A DNA stretch of 19,190 nucleotides from assembly GCA_945867185.1 (NCBI GenBank), contig CAMBHM010000004.1, forward strand, positions 1 to 19,190, read 5' to 3'. Both the position numbers and the translations under genes were made by a program. Each line of letters opens with the position of its first letter. The first letter of the stretch is position 1. Below are positions 18,482-19,190 of the stretch, in pieces. The notes beneath the pieces are model-generated. The model did no database searches, had not been told where the DNA came from, and saw nothing but the letters and a program-made list of their open reading frames with translations. The stretch comes from Legionella genomosp. 1. GTDB lineage: Bacteria > Pseudomonadota > Gammaproteobacteria > Legionellales > Legionellaceae.

Positions 18482-18849
18482 AACCATGCTCCTAACAAAA
18501 GCACCAAGCCCATCGCCAACCCCAAGACCCAGTAAGCGCTACGTCGACCTGCCACAAGCGACTCCCCCAACCCAAAGTCAAGACACAAGTGACGAAGTCC
18601 TGCTATCACATGAAATAAAAAAGAAGCCCCAAATAGCCATAACGCCCCTTTAAAGACCAGCTGTGTCAATACCATTCTCAACTGTTCAAAGGACGCCGCT
18701 GAGTGCAACGATAGACTTAAAAAATACAACATTAAGGGCAACAGTAAAAACAGAGCAAGGCCTGACAACCTATGTAAGATGGAAACAATTGCCATCGGTG
18801 GATACGACAAACTCCCTAAATCCAAATTAACCGGTCTTTTGTGATTCAT
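18475..18849 (-). CDS. sdhC: Succinate dehydrogenase cytochrome b556 subunit SdhC
   Basis: Second membrane anchor, ligating heme b and forming the quinone site with SdhB and SdhD. The 124-residue product starts MNHKRPVNLDLGSLSYPP, aligned with the E. coli RPVNLDL start. Quinone residues Ser23 and Arg27 lie in SILHRLSG, and the heme ligand His80 in FHVIAGLRHLCLDFG, equivalent to E. coli Ser27, Arg31 and His84. Three membrane helices follow. The frame continues 22 codons upstream (to 18915) but that part overlaps the promoter and matches no family sequence. AAGGA lies 11 bases before the chosen ATG, rather far. First gene of the nine-gene run. Confidence 0.94.
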   Translation of the reverse strand: MNHKRPVNLDLGSLSYPPMAIVSILHRLSGLALFLLLPLMLYFLSLSLHSAASFEQLRMVLTQLVFKGALWLFGASFLFHVIAGLRHLCLDFGLGESLVAGRRSAYWVLGLAMGLVLLLGAWLW

Positions 18850-18887
18850 TATAAATAGATTCCTTAGCGAGCCGTCACAAACATCAA

Positions 18888-18916
18888 AGTATATCACCCC
18901 ATGATTCTTACGCAAA
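18888..18916 (-). promoter_or_regulatory. Extended -10 promoter for the sdh-suc-pdxH run
   Basis: On the minus strand TATACT (18888-18893) is preceded by TGA, an extended -10 element. TTTGCG (18911-18916) stands 17 bases upstream as a weak -35. The leader to the sdhC ATG would be about 32 bases. Confidence 0.5.
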
Positions 18917-18961
18917 GACCATCTTCATCAACAAGCAAGACTGTCCTATTAAAATGAATAG

Positions 18962-18989
18962 TCCTTCGAAAGGATTGCATTCAATGCAA
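18962..18989. repeat. Two abutting palindromes between sdhC and the CsrA-like gene
   Basis: TCCTT-CGA-AAGGA (18962-18974) is followed without a gap by TTGCATT-C-AATGCAA (18975-18989), a 15-bp perfect palindrome. The second overlaps the -35 box of the CsrA-like gene. Both look like regulator binding sites for the divergent promoters. Confidence 0.55.
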
Positions 18990-19003
18990 CAATACGCTAT
19001 AAC
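18975..19003 (+). promoter_or_regulatory. Sigma-70 promoter for the CsrA-like gene
   Basis: TTGCAT (18975-18980) and TATAAC (18998-19003) are exactly 17 bases apart, with the ATG at 19030. The -35 lies inside a perfect palindrome, suggesting control by a bound protein. Confidence 0.6.
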
Positions 19004-19029
19004 ATACTAAAAAATAACAAGGTTTCTTC

Positions 19030-19190
19030 ATGCAAATCATCACCATTCCCTTTGAGGAGCCCCTTATCATTTCTTTTAACAACACCATCGTTCAGGTGGT
19101 CGCTTTTAAAACACAAGAGCATGGCAATGTAAAGTTCGGTATCGAAGCACCCCGATCTATTTCCGTCCATCGAGAAGAAATTTACCATGC
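19030..19190 (+). CDS. Divergent CsrA/RsmA-family protein, 3' end cut by window edge
   Basis: I read 53 codons to the edge. The second half, FGIEAPRSISVHREEIYH, is clearly CsrA family (E. coli IGVNAPKEVSVHREEIYQ), including the RNA-contacting Arg in VHREEIY. The first half is unusual: MQIITIPFEEPLII replaces MLILTRRVGETLMI, so both arginines of the first beta strand, which contact GGA motifs in RNA, are Ile and Pro, and the VGE turn is changed. The loop before VKFGI is about three residues longer than in E. coli. AAGG lies seven bases before the ATG and a good promoter precedes it. It is therefore a paralogue with altered or lost RNA binding rather than the main CsrA. It faces the sdh operon. 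Confidence 0.85.
   Translation, partial: MQIITIPFEEPLIISFNNTIVQVVAFKTQEHGNVKFGIEAPRSISVHREEIYH

Noticed and set aside
18850..18915. A 22-codon upstream extension of sdhC
   Set aside because: It covers the promoter -10 and resembles no SdhC N-terminus; the start at 18849 matches the family.

Overview
The window looks like a chromosomal segment of a gammaproteobacterium, most likely a member of the Legionellales (Legionella/Coxiella-like). This rests on protein resemblance and context: a lolB / tRNA-Gln / prs neighbourhood without ispE, a Fis homologue, a CsrA paralogue beside the TCA genes, and a small protein with a ribosome-modulation-factor-like segment that I tentatively link to Legionella LetE. 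Base composition is even, and I see no mobile elements, CRISPR arrays or rRNA genes. The order assignment is inference; no database search was possible.

Left part (1-4370): a fatty-acid desaturase, cut by the window edge and reading leftward, diverges from a small membrane protein gene that overlaps plsC (start/stop ATGA). plsC converges on coaD, and the two coding regions overlap by 50 bp. lolB diverges from coaD and is followed by tRNA-Gln(UUG) and prs. A long imperfect stem (3300-3372) lies between the tRNA and prs. A 14-bp perfect hairpin holds the prs stop codon in its loop.

Middle part (4404-8735): fis and a YdgA-like DUF945 gene read leftward. An MFS transporter, also leftward, diverges from an SseB-domain gene that ends in a convincing rho-independent terminator. 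Facing that terminator is the RMF-like gene.

Right part (8874-19190): a tightly packed leftward run of nine genes, sdhC-sdhD-sdhA-sdhB-sucA-sucB-sucC-sucD-pdxH. It encodes complete succinate dehydrogenase (complex II), the E1 and E2 components of 2-oxoglutarate dehydrogenase, both subunits of succinyl-CoA synthetase, and pyridoxamine 5'-phosphate oxidase. The E3 gene (lpd) is not here. Gaps are 24 nt or less, or are overlaps, so a single transcript from a promoter ahead of sdhC is likely. Diverging from sdhC is a CsrA-like gene, cut by the right edge, whose first beta strand has lost the usual RNA-contacting arginines.

The genes are mostly core metabolism. The less explained parts are the RNA-level structures and regulators: the prs leader stem, the stop-codon hairpin, the divergent CsrA paralogue, the RMF-like protein, the palindromes in promoter regions and an 18-bp dispersed repeat. 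I see no convincing new multi-gene system.
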